In this document: positions 1 to 8,045 of the stretch, piece by piece | How the letters are laid out: the number at the start of each line of letters is the position of its first letter | Position numbering within the stretch: position 1 is the first letter of the stretch | DNA from: DATCVR01 sp036566745 | Lineage (GTDB): Bacteria; Actinomycetota; Actinomycetes; Jiangellales; Jiangellaceae | Assembly: GCA_036566745.1 (NCBI GenBank) | Contig: DATCVR010000334.1 | Location: 1-37,199 of the forward strand | Length of the DNA: 37,199 nt | Reading direction: 5' to 3' | Made by a program: the position numbers and the translations under genes | The notes under the pieces: generated by a model | The model's database searches: none | What the model saw: only the letters and a program-made list of their open reading frames with translations | Told to the model about the DNA's origin: nothing

Positions 1-917
1 CCACGTCGGCCGCGCCTTCCGCCACGCCCACACAGTCCGCCGCACCGGTCTGGCCGCTCACCGGGCTCCCCGCGCCCGACGGCGTGGCCGACCGCCCGGC
101 GCTCGTCGTCAAGGTCGACAACACCGCGGGCGCGGTGCCCCAGGTCGGGCTGGCCGCGGCCGATCTCGTGGTCGAGGAGCTGGTCGAGGGTGGGCTGACC
201 AGGCTCGCGGCGATGTACCAGTCCAGCCTGCCGGCGGTCGTGGGTCCAGTGCGGTCGGTTCGAACCACCGACATCGGCATCGTCGCGCCCACGGGCGGGG
301 CCCTCGTCGCGTCGGGCGGGGCATCGAGGGTGCTGGCGGCCATGGACGACGCCGGGCTCACCGTCCTCGCCGAGGGCGGCGCCGGCCTCTCCCGGGCAGG
401 CGACCGCGAGGCGCCGTACAACGTCATGCTCGACCCGTCCGCGGCGCTCGCCGGACTGTCCGGCCTCTCCGCGCCGGCGCAGCCGTACCTTCCGTGGGGC
501 GAGCCCGCCAGCGATGGCGCAGCCGCTGAGGGTGACCCCGCGACCTCCGTCGACGTGAGCTTCTCCGGCATCGCCACCACCCACTGGACGTGGGCCGACG
601 GCACCTGGCGCCAGAGCGACGACCGGGCTGCCCCGGGGCAGGAGTTCGCCCCGGCGTCGCTGGTCATCCTGCGGGTCACCACCCGCGATGCCGGCTACGA
701 CGACCCCGGCGGCAACCCGGTCCCCGAGACGGTGCTCGAGGGCTCGGGGGAGGCGACCCTGCTGACTGGCGGCGTCGTGGTCCCCGCGCGATGGTCGAAG
801 GACGCACCCGCCGCCCCGATCGTCCTGACCGACCGCAGCGGCGAGCCGTTGACGGTTCCCGCCGGCCGTACCTGGATCGGCCTCGTGCCGGAGGCCGGCT
901 CGGTCGTGCTGCCCTGA
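1..917 (+). CDS. DUF3048 domain protein, 5' truncated by window edge
   Basis: The reading frame is open from base 3. The residues before the first internal GTG (84) read WPLTGLPAPDGVADRPALVV, which is the usual beginning of the DUF3048 (YerB-like) domain, so the true start and any signal or lipoprotein peptide lie upstream of the window. Visible family features are the PALVVKVDN segment, the VVEELVEGGLTRLAAMYQS segment and the VGPVRSVRTTDI segment. The C-terminal half ends with the usual beta-rich part around WSKDAPAAPIVLTD. DUF3048 proteins are generally exported and of unknown biochemical role. The gene ends 117 bp before the next one and shows no tight operon link to it. The family call is secure; no function can be given. 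Confidence 0.88.
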   Translation, partial: TSAAPSATPTQSAAPVWPLTGLPAPDGVADRPALVVKVDNTAGAVPQVGLAAADLVVEELVEGGLTRLAAMYQSSLPAVVGPVRSVRTTDIGIVAPTGGALVASGGASRVLAAMDDAGLTVLAEGGAGLSRAGDREAPYNVMLDPSAALAGLSGLSAPAQPYLPWGEPASDGAAAEGDPATSVDVSFSGIATTHWTWADGTWRQSDDRAAPGQEFAPASLVILRVTTRDAGYDDPGGNPVPETVLEGSGEATLLTGGVVVPARWSKDAPAAPIVLTDRSGEPLTVPAGRTWIGLVPEAGSVVLP

Positions 918-939
918 GATCGGCGGCTCCCGCACCTCG

Positions 940-951
940 GTGACCTGTCAC
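940..951. promoter_or_regulatory. Short perfect inverted repeat GTGAC-CT-GTCAC
   Basis: A perfect palindrome with five-base arms and a two-base centre lies 84 bp before the GTG of the small helical protein and just after the DUF3048 stop. It could be an operator for the downstream gene. No regulator is encoded next to it, so this is only a candidate site. Confidence 0.25.
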
Positions 952-1034
952 AGCGGCGGCTCGTCACGGACTTACCAGGTGTCTTTGCACGGGCAAGGGC
1001 CGACGACACATGCACCGACGAAACGGGGGACGGC

Positions 1035-1307
1035 GTGACCGACTCGGATCCGCTCAGCAGCGCCATCGTGAAGCTGAGGAAGATCGCCGCGGACCTGGCC
1101 GATGCCAAGACGCAGTCCGTCCTGGCGCACGGTGAGGCCGAGGAGGCGCTGAAGCTGGTGCGCGCTGCCGGCGCCCACGGTGCGGCGGCCGACCTCAGCT
1201 ACGCGGTCCAGGCGACCAGCGAACTCCTCGAGCCGCTGAAGAACCTCGCCGGCAGATTCGAGACGGTGGTCAAGTCCGCGGAGAAGGCGCAGGCCGTACG
1301 CGGCTGA
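1035..1307 (+). CDS. Small helical protein, possibly DUF6244-like
   Basis: This is a 90-residue, Ala/Glu/Lys-rich protein predicted to be almost entirely alpha-helical. It has no signal peptide or membrane segment. A GTG start follows a GGGGGA ribosome-binding sequence at an ordinary spacing. The pattern (IVKLRKIAADLADAK, then a second Ala-rich helix, then LEPLKNLAGRFETVV) resembles small actinobacterial helical proteins grouped as DUF6244, which occur near secretion-type or WXG-like genes. No such partner is visible here. Codon use matches the neighbours, so I take it as real. The family assignment is tentative and no function is known. Confidence 0.65.
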   Translation: MTDSDPLSSAIVKLRKIAADLADAKTQSVLAHGEAEEALKLVRAAGAHGAAADLSYAVQATSELLEPLKNLAGRFETVVKSAEKAQAVRG

Positions 1308-1400
1308 GTCCGAGGTCGGGTCGCGTCGGCACCTTGCGGAAGCGTTCCGTACGGGTGAATGGTGAAGGTCTAGTCCCTTCACACGGTGCGGAGGCTTGTC

Positions 1401-1964
1401 ATGCCCAAGGTGCTCATGCTGACCGGCGACGCGGGCGAGGACCTCGAGTTCTTCTACCCGTACCAGCGGCTGCTCGAAGAGGGTTATGAGGTCGATGTCG
1501 CCGCGCCCTCGGTGAAGAAGCTCCAGTTCGTCGTCCACGACTTCGTGGACGGGTTCGACACCTACACCGAGAAGCCCGGGCACACCTGGCCGGCCGACGT
1601 GGCGTTCGCCGACGTGAACCCGGCCGACTACGTCGCGCTCGTGATCCCGGGCGGACGGGCGCCGGAGTACATCCGCAACGACCCCGACGCGCAACGGATC
1701 GTCCGGCACTTCTTCGAGGGCGACGCTCCGGTGGCGGCGCTGTGCCACGGCCCGCTCCTGCTCGCGGCCGCCGGGGTCCTCGAGGGCCGCACCAGTGCCG
1801 CGTATCCGGCGCTCGCGGTCGACGTCGAGGCGGCGGGAGGCACGTTCGTCGACGGGCCCGACGTGGTCGACGGCAACCTCGTCAGCGGCCGTGCCTGGCC
1901 CGATCATCCACAGTGGTTCCGCCCCTTCATCGAGCAACTGCGCAAGGCGGCGCCGGTCGCCTGA
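1401..1964 (+). CDS. DJ-1/PfpI family protein
   Basis: This 187-residue protein belongs to the DJ-1/PfpI class-I glutamine-amidotransferase-like superfamily, whose members include glyoxalase-III/deglycase-like enzymes and chaperone-like hydrolases. The nucleophile elbow is AALCHGP (Cys115, His116), and the acidic partner of the Cys is Glu16 in GEDLEFFYP. The VALVIPGGRAPEY segment is also typical. I chose ATG 1401 because GGAGG lies six bases before it; the upstream in-frame GTG at 1386 would include the ribosome-binding site in the coding region. It runs convergently towards the acyl-CoA dehydrogenase, with 28 bp between stops. A role in electrophile or carbonyl stress is inferred from the family only; the substrate is unknown. 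Confidence 0.9.
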   Translation: MPKVLMLTGDAGEDLEFFYPYQRLLEEGYEVDVAAPSVKKLQFVVHDFVDGFDTYTEKPGHTWPADVAFADVNPADYVALVIPGGRAPEYIRNDPDAQRIVRHFFEGDAPVAALCHGPLLLAAAGVLEGRTSAAYPALAVDVEAAGGTFVDGPDVVDGNLVSGRAWPDHPQWFRPFIEQLRKAAPVA

Positions 1965-1992
1965 GCTGGGCGCGATGGGCTGAGGTCCGTGC

Positions 1993-3933
1993 TCAGTCGC
2001 GGGTCGAGGGGAGCATCCTGCGGGCGAGGTTCTCGCCGTCCGCAGAGCCTCCGTCAGCGGCGATCCACGGACCGGTGCCCTCGCTGGCGTCGTGGATGTC
2101 GGCCTCGAACCACGTGTGGCGCCCGGCCAGCACGTCGCGGGCCAGCGACTCGTCGCTGGCGTCGGTGTTGTGCCACAACGCATCGAAGTGCCGCTCGGCC
2201 CGTAGACGCGACTGCCGGCAGAACGCGTCGGCCAGCGCGATGGGGTGATCGCCGAGGTCCGGGCGCAGCATCTGGGCCCGCACACACGCCGCTGCCATCG
2301 CGAACAGTTCGGCTCCGATGTCGACGACGCGGGCCAGGAAGCCCTGCTTCTTCTCCAGGCCACCCTGCCAGCGGGCCATCGCGTAGAAGGTCTGCCGGGC
2401 CAGCCGCCGGGAGGCTCGCTCGACGTAGCGCAGGTGGGCCGCGAGCGTGCCGAACTCGGCGTACGAGGTGGGCAGCTGGCCGGGGCCGGTGACGAGCTGG
2501 GGGAGCCAGCGCGCGTAGAAGCCGGTGGCCCGCGCGGCTGCCCGGGCCTTGCCGGACAGGTCGACGTCGGGATCGATCACGTCGCCTGCGGCCTGGAGGT
2601 GGGCGTCGACGGCCTCGCGCGCGATGAGGAGGTGCATGATCTCGGTGGATCCCTCGAAGATCCGGTTGATCCGCAGGTCGCGCAGGATCTGCTCGGCCGG
2701 CACGGCGCGCTCGCCCCGGGCTCGCAGCGACTCGGCCGTCTCGTAGCCGCGTCCGCCACGGATCTGGACCAGCTCGTCAGCGATCAGCCACGACATCTCG
2801 CTCGACCAGAGCTTGGCCAGGGCGGCCTCGATGCGGATGTCGCGGCGGCCCTCGTCGGCGAGATGTGCGGAGAGGTCGAGCACGGCCTCCTGGGCGAAGG
2901 TCGTGGCCGCCATGAACGCGATCTTGTGGGCGACGGCAGCGTGACCGCCGACCGGCTTGCCCCACTGGACCCGGGCGACGGACCACTCGCGGGCGATCTT
3001 GAGACTCCACTTCGACGCGGCCGTGCACAACGCCGGGATCGACAGTCGCCCGGTGTTGAGGGTGGTCAGCGCGATCTTCAGGCCGTCGCCCTCGCGCCCG
3101 ACGCGGTTGGCGGCCGGAACTCGGACCCGGGTGAGCCGGGTGAGGCCGTTCTCGATGCCGCGCAGCCCCATGAACGCGTTGCGCCGCTCGACCGTGATGC
3201 CGGGGGAGTCGGCCTCGACGACGAACGCGGTGATCCCGCCCCGGCCGTGGGCGTGCTCGGGGACCCGGGCCATGACGACCAGGAGTTCGGCGACGACGCC
3301 GTTGGTGGTCCACAGCTTCACGCCGTCGAGCTCGTACGCCTCGCCGTCGTCGACCGGGGTGGCGGTGCTGGCCAGGCGTGCCGGGTCGGAGCCGACGTCG
3401 GGCTCGGTGAGTAGGAAGGCACTGATCGCACCGCGGGCGCAGCGCGGCAGGAAGGCCTGCTTCTGCTCCTCGGTGCCGAACTGCTTGACCGGTTCGGGCA
3501 CCCCGATGGACTGGTGGGCGGAGACGAGCGCGCCGAGCGAAGGGTGGGCGTCGCCCAGGAGCATGAGCGCGCGGTTGTATCCGACCTGGCTCAGGCCCAG
3601 CCCGCCGTACTCCCGCGGGATCTTGATCCCGAACACGCCGATGCGGGCCAGCGCCTTGACGTACTCGTCGGGGACGCGGGCCTCGCGTTCGATGACGGCC
3701 CCGTCGATCTCGTCGACGCAGACCGAACGGAGCTGGTCGAGGAACGCGGCGGTATGGGCGAGCTCGTCGTCGCCGGTCTGTGGATGCGGATGGATGAGGT
3801 CGAGCCGGAACCGGCCGAGGTAGAGCTCCTTGGCGAAGGACGGCTTGTCCCATCTGGACTCGCGGGCCGCCTCGGCGACTCGTCGGGCCTCGCGTTCGTC
3901 GATGTGCACCGATCCGGTGGTCGCCTCGCTCAT
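1993..3933 (-). CDS. Acyl-CoA dehydrogenase, VLCAD/ACAD9-like long form
   Basis: This flavoprotein should catalyse alpha,beta-dehydrogenation of an acyl-CoA in fatty-acid beta-oxidation. At 646 residues it is far longer than the roughly 380-400 of ordinary acyl-CoA dehydrogenases and has the extra C-terminal helical domain of the very-long-chain type. Visible features are the N-terminal IPREYGGLGLSQ segment, the FAD/substrate segments FLLTEPDVGSDPA and LWTTNG, the RGGRGYE motif, and RIFEGSTEI, whose Glu aligns with the catalytic base of the family. ATG 3933 is preferred over GTG 3942 because AGGAGGT sits seven bases upstream of the ATG and overlaps the GTG. It is a single gene, divergent from the tmRNA. 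Very-long-chain specificity is inferred from the architecture. Confidence 0.92.
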   Translation of the reverse strand: MSEATTGSVHIDEREARRVAEAARESRWDKPSFAKELYLGRFRLDLIHPHPQTGDDELAHTAAFLDQLRSVCVDEIDGAVIEREARVPDEYVKALARIGVFGIKIPREYGGLGLSQVGYNRALMLLGDAHPSLGALVSAHQSIGVPEPVKQFGTEEQKQAFLPRCARGAISAFLLTEPDVGSDPARLASTATPVDDGEAYELDGVKLWTTNGVVAELLVVMARVPEHAHGRGGITAFVVEADSPGITVERRNAFMGLRGIENGLTRLTRVRVPAANRVGREGDGLKIALTTLNTGRLSIPALCTAASKWSLKIAREWSVARVQWGKPVGGHAAVAHKIAFMAATTFAQEAVLDLSAHLADEGRRDIRIEAALAKLWSSEMSWLIADELVQIRGGRGYETAESLRARGERAVPAEQILRDLRINRIFEGSTEIMHLLIAREAVDAHLQAAGDVIDPDVDLSGKARAAARATGFYARWLPQLVTGPGQLPTSYAEFGTLAAHLRYVERASRRLARQTFYAMARWQGGLEKKQGFLARVVDIGAELFAMAAACVRAQMLRPDLGDHPIALADAFCRQSRLRAERHFDALWHNTDASDESLARDVLAGRHTWFEADIHDASEGTGPWIAADGGSADGENLARRMLPSTRD

Positions 3934-4081
3934 CGGCCGCACCTCCTGGCTCCAGTGTTACCCACAAGTAGCCAGGAGGGAACCGGTTAGGAATCTCACT
4001 CGCCGGTGGGTGGTTGAAACAGGTAACCTGGACGCGCTGGGCGAGCCCTCGCGGGCGCGTCCGGTGTTTGACAACTCAAGA

Positions 4082-4451
4082 GGGGGTGAGCGGTTTCGAC
4101 TTCGATCGTCGAACCAGGGGAAGCGGGCCGAGGATGTCGCGTCATCTCGTGAACGATCGCGGCAAACGTTACAAGTGCCAACGCTAAGCGCACTGACTTC
4201 GCTCTCGCCGCCTGAGGCAGAGTACTGAAGTCTGTCGACCCGGGGTTGCTTCCGACCCGGTGTTCGGCATCATTCAGGAGGCTCCACCCACCGGTACGGT
4301 CGCGGGACCGGCGGGGACATCAACGCGACTGGGCTCGTCACGGTGAACTCGCCTGCATGATCACCGGAGCCGAGTAGAGACATAGCAGGCTGCGCCCGGA
4401 GAAGCCCTGGAGAAGCATCGAAGGACCCGGGTTCGATTCCCGGCACCTCCA
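4082..4451 (+). ncRNA. ssrA: Transfer-messenger RNA (tmRNA)
   Basis: tmRNA rescues stalled ribosomes by acting first as tRNA-Ala and then as a short mRNA for a degradation tag. The 5' end GGGGGTGAGCGGTTTCGACT and the 3' end with the T-arm GGGTTCGATTCCC and CACCTCC form a seven-pair acceptor stem with one G-U. The tag frame resumes at GCA 4162-4164 and ends with TGA at 4213-4215, encoding ANVTSANAKRTDFALAA. The terminal ALAA is the usual degron. The bases after the discriminator A4451 are CCG, so the 3' CCA is not fully encoded and must be completed after processing. The mature RNA is about 370 nt. A strong hairpin follows directly. No promoter could be assigned with confidence. Transcribed divergently from the acyl-CoA dehydrogenase. 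Confidence 0.95.
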
Positions 4452-4457
4452 CCGCCA

Positions 4458-4498
4458 ACGAAGCGGCTGGTCAGAGCGATTCTGACCAGCCGCTTCGT
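4458..4498 (+). terminator. 18-bp hairpin terminator of the tmRNA
   Basis: A perfect 18-bp stem (4458-4475 pairing with 4481-4498) closes a GCGAT loop and begins seven bases after the tmRNA 3' end. There is no clear T-tract after it, as is common for actinobacterial terminators. A near-identical copy with a compensatory base-pair change lies at 9444-9484. Confidence 0.85.
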
Positions 4499-4580
4499 CA
4501 TGCCATGACCACATTGTCCAGCGACCGCTCGGGCAGAGTCGATGCCGCGGCGCGATCACCCGCCGCCCGGCTGTGACTCA

Positions 4581-4614
4581 GGTCATGTCGCACCCTGGCC
4601 CGGTTCATGTCACA
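4581..4614 (+). promoter_or_regulatory. Direct repeat upstream of the Rieske/cytochrome b operon
   Basis: Two 12-base copies, GGTCATGTCGCA (4581-4592) and GTTCATGTCACA (4603-4614), differ at two positions and are spaced 22 bp apart, which is two helical turns. TGTGAC at 4572-4577 is the reverse complement of GTCACA at 4609-4614, adding an inverted element. The cluster ends about 50 bp before the GTG of the Rieske gene, so it is placed to be an operator or activator site. The regulator is unknown. Confidence 0.35.
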
Positions 4615-4666
4615 TCGTCGACCGCGATCTCGTCGTCATGGTGAAGGGCGAACGAGGGAGCACAGG

Positions 4667-5461
4667 GTGAACCACGCATCGAGCATCGACCTTGGAGACG
4701 TCCAGTTCTCGACCCTGGCCTTGGGACTGCCTGTGGGCATCGCATTGCTGCTCGCCGGGGTGATCCTCGTGTTGAGGTCGACCGGGAGGCGCGGCAGCAC
4801 TCCGGTCGCAGTCGTCGCCGACGAGGCGCCGGCGGCAGGCCATGATCGATCCCCGAACAGTCGCGGCAGCAGACTGCGGCTGTCCCGCAGGTCCCTTCTG
4901 GGTATCGCCGTCCTGTTGCCGATTCCGGTCGTGGTGCTGCTGCGTGATGTGGGCCGTTCGGCGGCGGCCCGGCGTGAGCACACGATCTGGGCGAAGGGGG
5001 TGCGGCTGGTGACGGACGTCTCCGGCCGGCCCATTCGACGAGACGATCTGGAGATCGGTGCACTGGTGCACGCGATCCCCGAGATCCTCGCCGACCTTCC
5101 TGAGCCGGATCGGCCGGAGGCGAAAGCGAAGGCCGCCATCGTCCTGGTGCGGATGCCGGCTGACGAGATCAGCCCCGCCGAAGGCCGCGAGAACTGGCAC
5201 GTCGACGGGATCATCGCCTACTCCAAGATCTGCACGCACGTGGGCTGCCCGATGGGGCTGTACGAGCGCACCACCCATCACCTCCTGTGCCCGTGCCACC
5301 AGTCGACCTTCGATCTCGCCGACAACGGTGCGGTGGTGTTCGGCCCGGCGACGCGGGCACTGCCGCAGCTACCGCTCGCCACCGACTCGGACGGGTTCGT
5401 GGTGGCGCTGAGCGACTTCACCGAACCGGTCGGGCCGAGCTACTGGGAGCGTGTCGCATGA
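4667..5461 (+). CDS. Rieske [2Fe-2S] protein of a bc-type complex (QcrA-like)
   Basis: This 264-residue membrane-anchored iron-sulfur protein would carry electrons from quinol in a cytochrome bc-type complex. The cluster motifs are CTHVGC and CPCHQS: Cys189, His191, Cys208 and His211 bind the cluster and Cys194/Cys210 can form the disulfide. Only two hydrophobic segments are visible (about residues 17-37 and 77-94), whereas actinobacterial QcrA usually has three transmembrane helices. GTG 4667 is chosen because GAGGGAG lies six bases upstream; an upstream in-frame ATG (4607) would add a non-conserved basic leader. The stop overlaps the ATG of the cytochrome b gene by four bases (ATGA), so the two are co-translated. 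No diheme cytochrome c gene is present, unlike standard qcrCAB. Confidence 0.88.
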   Translation: MNHASSIDLGDVQFSTLALGLPVGIALLLAGVILVLRSTGRRGSTPVAVVADEAPAAGHDRSPNSRGSRLRLSRRSLLGIAVLLPIPVVVLLRDVGRSAAARREHTIWAKGVRLVTDVSGRPIRRDDLEIGALVHAIPEILADLPEPDRPEAKAKAAIVLVRMPADEISPAEGRENWHVDGIIAYSKICTHVGCPMGLYERTTHHLLCPCHQSTFDLADNGAVVFGPATRALPQLPLATDSDGFVVALSDFTEPVGPSYWERVA

Positions 5462-7041
5462 TCAACCGCCTGGCCACCCGGATCGTCCGGTTCGCCGACG
5501 GCAACAGCCGATCCCTCCGCGAACGGACTCGACCTCGCAGCGTTCTCCCGGCCCGCTGGTCGCAGCTGTTCGGCCACCTGGCGGTCTTCAGTTTCGTCGT
5601 GGTGCTGATCTCCGGTGTGCTGCTCTCCCTGTGGTTCGAACCGTCGATGCGACAGGTGGTCTACGACGGCGGATACACACCGTTACGTGGCGTCTCGATG
5701 TCGCAGGCGTATGCCTCCACGCTCGACATCTCTTTCGAGGTGCGCGGTGGGCTTCTGGTGCGCCAGATTCACCACTGGGCATCGCTGCTGTTCGTCTCCG
5801 CCTTGTCCGCGCACCTGCTGCGCCTGTTCGTGACCGGTGCGTTCCGTGGCTGGCGGCGGCTGTCCTGGCTGTTCGTGCTGGCGCTGCTCGTGCTGGGCAT
5901 GGTCGAGGCCTACTTCGGGCATCTGCTGCCGGACGATCTGCTGTCGGGTACCAGCCTGAGGGTGACCGAGGGCTACCTACTGGCGATCCCTGTTGTCGGC
6001 ACCTATCTCGCGTCGCTGGTCTACGGCGGCGAGTTCCCCGGCGACGTCGTCATTCCGGTCCTGAACGCCGCGCACGTGGTGGTCATGCCGATCGTCATCG
6101 TCGCGGTCTTCGTCGGCTACTTGCGGGCCATCCGCCGGCGGCAGACCCGACCAGTGCCGAGTGTGACGATGACGGCAGCCGAGAGCACCGTCGTCCGCCA
6201 CGAAGCGGCCAGGATGGGCGGACTCGCGCTGCTCGTGTTCGGCGTGATCGTCGTGATGGCCGCGACGATCCAGGTCAACCCGGTGTGGCTCTGGGGACCG
6301 GCGGACCCGGCGCAGGCGTCGGCCGGAAGCCAGCCGCCGTGGTACCTCGGATTCCTCGACGGCGCGGTGCGACTCATGCCTGCGTGGGACCTGCACGTGA
6401 TCGGGCACGAACTGAACCTGAGCGTGATCGTGCCGGTCATGGTCCTGCCTGGCGTGGTGCTGGGCACGTTGGCGCTGTATCCGTGGTTCGAGCAGTACGT
6501 CACCCGCGATCGGCGTGATCCCGACGTGCTCGATCGGCCGCGGACCATGCCGGTGCGCACCGGGCTGGCGGCAGCGTTCGTCGCCTTCTATCTCGTACTG
6601 CTCCTCGCCGGTGGCAACGACATCGTCGCCACCACACTGCACCTCTCGGTGAACGGGACGACCAGATTCCTGCAGATCTGCGTGCTCGTGGTGCCGCCCC
6701 TCGCGTTCTGGATCACGAAACGGATCTGTCTGGGGCTCCAACTCCGCGACCGCGACGAGGTGCTGCACGGGCGCGAGACGGGCATCATCACCGCCACCCT
6801 CGAGGGCGGCTTCACCGAGTCCCATCAGGCGCTGTCGTCGTCCGCGGTCAAGGTCCTGACCGCCCATCCGGACTGGAGGCCGATCGCCCCAGGGGCGGCC
6901 ACCGATGCCAACGGCATCCCGAACCCGCGCTACCCGGCCGATCGGCACCGTGCGCAGCTGTCCAGGTTCTACTTCGCCGACGTCGTCCCGAAGCCGCCCG
7001 AGTCAGACCTCGAAGCCATCGAACCGGCTGGCGAGCCCTGA
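5458..7041 (+). CDS. Cytochrome b subunit (QcrB-like) with altered heme and Qo motifs
   Basis: This 527-residue polytopic membrane protein is the quinol-oxidising subunit of a bc-type complex. RGGLLVRQIHHW with His105/His106 and His119 matches the first heme-ligand helix. In the second ligand helix His206 is present, but the position fifteen residues on, normally His in actinobacterial QcrB, is Tyr221 (VFVGYLRAI). The Qo-site motif, PEWY or PDWY/PDFY in many relatives, reads PPWY (293-296), so the acidic residue is missing. The long hydrophilic C-terminal tail (from about residue 435) is typical of actinobacterial QcrB. The start ATG overlaps the Rieske stop. I infer a paralogous bc-type pair rather than the main respiratory complex. 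Confidence 0.88.
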   Translation: MINRLATRIVRFADGNSRSLRERTRPRSVLPARWSQLFGHLAVFSFVVVLISGVLLSLWFEPSMRQVVYDGGYTPLRGVSMSQAYASTLDISFEVRGGLLVRQIHHWASLLFVSALSAHLLRLFVTGAFRGWRRLSWLFVLALLVLGMVEAYFGHLLPDDLLSGTSLRVTEGYLLAIPVVGTYLASLVYGGEFPGDVVIPVLNAAHVVVMPIVIVAVFVGYLRAIRRRQTRPVPSVTMTAAESTVVRHEAARMGGLALLVFGVIVVMAATIQVNPVWLWGPADPAQASAGSQPPWYLGFLDGAVRLMPAWDLHVIGHELNLSVIVPVMVLPGVVLGTLALYPWFEQYVTRDRRDPDVLDRPRTMPVRTGLAAAFVAFYLVLLLAGGNDIVATTLHLSVNGTTRFLQICVLVVPPLAFWITKRICLGLQLRDRDEVLHGRETGIITATLEGGFTESHQALSSSAVKVLTAHPDWRPIAPGAATDANGIPNPRYPADRHRAQLSRFYFADVVPKPPESDLEAIEPAGEP

Positions 7042-7112
7042 GGGTCCGGTCGAAGGCGGCGCGCACGACGTGTCGGATGTTCGATGTGGCGCCAACGGGA
7101 TACGTACGTGGC

Positions 7113-8042
7113 ATGACAGCGACAGCGATGGTGTTCGCGCCGGTTCCCCAGCTCACGATCACGATCGAACAGCCCACCGACGAAGCGGAGCTCCACGTTC
7201 ATCCTGGTGGCCAGGGAATCTGGCAGGCCCGGATGATCACCTCCCTGGGTGTCGACGTCACCGTGTGCGCATGTATCGGTGGCGAGGTCGGGCAGGTGCT
7301 CCAGCCGCTGATCGTCGCCGAGGGCATCACCCTGCGCGCCGTGCCGCGGAGCACGAGCAGCGGCTGGTACGTCCACGATCGCCGCGATGGCGACCGCGAG
7401 ATGGTTGCCGACCATCCGGGCGGCCCGCTGAGCCGGCATGAGCTGGACGAGCTGTACAACCTCGCCCTCGCCGAGGGGTTGCGGGCTGGCATCAGCGTGA
7501 TCAGCGGCCCGGCCGACCCGGCCGTGGTCCCGGCGGATGTGTACCGCCGACTGGCGAGCGATCTCGCCGCCAACGACGCGCGTGTCGTCGCTGACCTGTC
7601 CGGCGACTACCTCACCGCGACGCTCGCCGGCGGCGTGCACGTCCTGAAGGTGAGTCACGAGGAGCTGTTGGCCGACGGGCGTACCGACGACGACGGCGAC
7701 GACGCTCTGATCGCGGCGATCCGGGCGCTGCACGGCGAGGGCGCGGAGTCGGTCGTCGTGACTCGGGGTGACCGGCCCTCGCTGGCACTGGTCGACGACG
7801 AGATCGTGGAGGTGGCGGCACCACGGCTGCAGGCGGCCGACCCCCGAGGCGCGGGCGACTCGTTCACCGCCGGCGTTGCGGCCGTGCTGGCACAGGGAGG
7901 CGATCTCACTCAGGCGCTGCGCACCGGTGCGGCGGCCGGTGCGCTCAACGTGACCCGACACGGGCTCGGCAGCGGCCGGGCCGACGCGATCGCCGAGCTG
8001 GTGACCCGGGTACGGATCGGTTCTCCGGACTCCGGGGAGTGA
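7113..8042 (+). CDS. PfkB-family carbohydrate kinase, phosphofructokinase/tagatose-kinase-like branch
   Basis: This roughly 309-residue ribokinase-fold enzyme phosphorylates a sugar or sugar phosphate with ATP. The N-terminal motif PGGQGIWQARM takes the place of the GGKGxNxAR of 1-phosphofructokinases. The C-terminal signature is ADPRGAGDSFTAG, with the catalytic Asp in GAGD; the usual Thr after the Asp (DTxGAGD) is Pro. Absence of a clear GGKGxN Lys/Asn pair makes the substrate uncertain. The start is unclear: ATG 7113 fits the family start, ATG 7077 is in frame upstream, and neither has a strong ribosome-binding site. Its stop lies three bases before the surE start, so the two genes form an operon and may share a sugar-phosphate or nucleotide salvage role. 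Confidence 0.82.
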   Translation: MTATAMVFAPVPQLTITIEQPTDEAELHVHPGGQGIWQARMITSLGVDVTVCACIGGEVGQVLQPLIVAEGITLRAVPRSTSSGWYVHDRRDGDREMVADHPGGPLSRHELDELYNLALAEGLRAGISVISGPADPAVVPADVYRRLASDLAANDARVVADLSGDYLTATLAGGVHVLKVSHEELLADGRTDDDGDDALIAAIRALHGEGAESVVVTRGDRPSLALVDDEIVEVAAPRLQAADPRGAGDSFTAGVAAVLAQGGDLTQALRTGAAAGALNVTRHGLGSGRADAIAELVTRVRIGSPDSGE

Positions 8043-8045
8043 GGC

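Noticed and set aside
4067..4072. TTGACA as the tmRNA -35 element
   Set aside because: It lies only about 10 bp before the mature 5' end, too close to act as a -35 for that start; no good -10 pairs with it.
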